From Candidatus Woesearchaeota archaeon (GTDB lineage Archaea; Nanobdellota; Nanobdellia; Woesearchaeales; GW2011-AR4), in NCBI GenBank assembly GCA_016185915.1, contig JACPMP010000010.1, forward strand, positions 1-5,415: a stretch of 5,415 bases of DNA, in the 5' to 3' direction. A model generated the notes under the pieces. That model was not told the origin of the DNA, did no database searches, and worked only from the letters and a program-made list of their open reading frames with translations. Each line of letters starts with the position of its first letter. Position 1 is the stretch's first letter. Of the stretch, positions 5,330 to 5,415 are shown piece after piece. The position numbers and the translations under genes are program-made.

Positions 5330-5415
5330 ACTTCTTCATTATTCCTGGAATTTATGGGCATCCGCAAGAGAATTGGTTTCCATGGCTAAAGAAGGAACTA
5401 GAAACTCGAGGATAC
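5326..5415 (+). CDS. N-terminus of an RBBP9/YdeN-like serine hydrolase, 3' partial
   Basis: Thirty codons run from the ATG at 5326 to the window end without a stop. The sequence opens with a hydrophobic strand FFIIPGIYG (3-11), then NWFPWLKKELETRGY (16-30). This resembles the first strand, oxyanion loop and first helix of RBBP9/YdeN-type alpha/beta hydrolases, which usually begin with a strand, HG or PG, a short loop and a W-x-P-W-L helix. The catalytic Ser, Asp and His lie beyond the window. The start overlaps the HEPN stop as ATGA, so it is very likely in the same operon. Substrates in this family are mostly unknown. Confidence 0.65.
   Translation, partial: MNFFIIPGIYGHPQENWFPWLKKELETRGY

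Overview
The window is AT-rich, gene-dense DNA with archaeal features. TATA boxes lie about 26 bases before start codons, leaving no room for a leader or Shine-Dalgarno site at two genes. Genes overlap at TTGA and ATGA, and several encode short, lysine-rich proteins. Together with an adenosylcobalamin-dependent (class II) ribonucleotide reductase set, this fits a small-genome archaeon, perhaps of the DPANN type (Woesearchaeota/Pacearchaeota-like). That placement is an inference from style, not from a marker gene.

Left part (1-1032): the window opens in the last 51 codons of a gene whose end is the zinc-ribbon/CX4C redox tail typical of class II ribonucleotide reductases. A 264-base AT-rich spacer follows, with a T-rich terminator candidate and a GC-richer block containing a small hairpin. 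Then comes a CobA/BtuR-type cob(I)alamin adenosyltransferase, the enzyme that makes the cofactor class II reductases need.

Middle (1033-4272): a four-helix membrane protein of unknown function converges on a minus-strand pterin-4a-carbinolamine dehydratase. That gene is divergent from a second class II reductase gene, and each of the two has a TATA box placed for a leaderless transcript. The second reductase keeps the radical cysteine and both buried redox cysteines. It lacks the C-terminal redox tail and has Asp where the family normally has the active-site Asn. One base after its stop begins a RimJ/RimL-like GNAT acetyltransferase.

Right part (4273-5415): a tightly overlapped operon begins with an MNT nucleotidyltransferase (GSX10DXD) and a HEPN protein (RX4HXY), together a type VII HepT/MntA-like toxin-antitoxin pair. 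It continues through an ATGA overlap into the start of an RBBP9/YdeN-like serine hydrolase, cut by the window end. An 18-base perfect palindrome sits between a TATA box and the first start codon, as expected for an operator.

Two themes stand out. The first is B12-dependent deoxynucleotide synthesis: two reductase genes, one tailless and altered, around an adenosyltransferase. The second is a toxin-antitoxin operon with an extended antitoxin and a possible hydrolase partner. No rRNA, tRNA, CRISPR array or insertion sequence was recognised.
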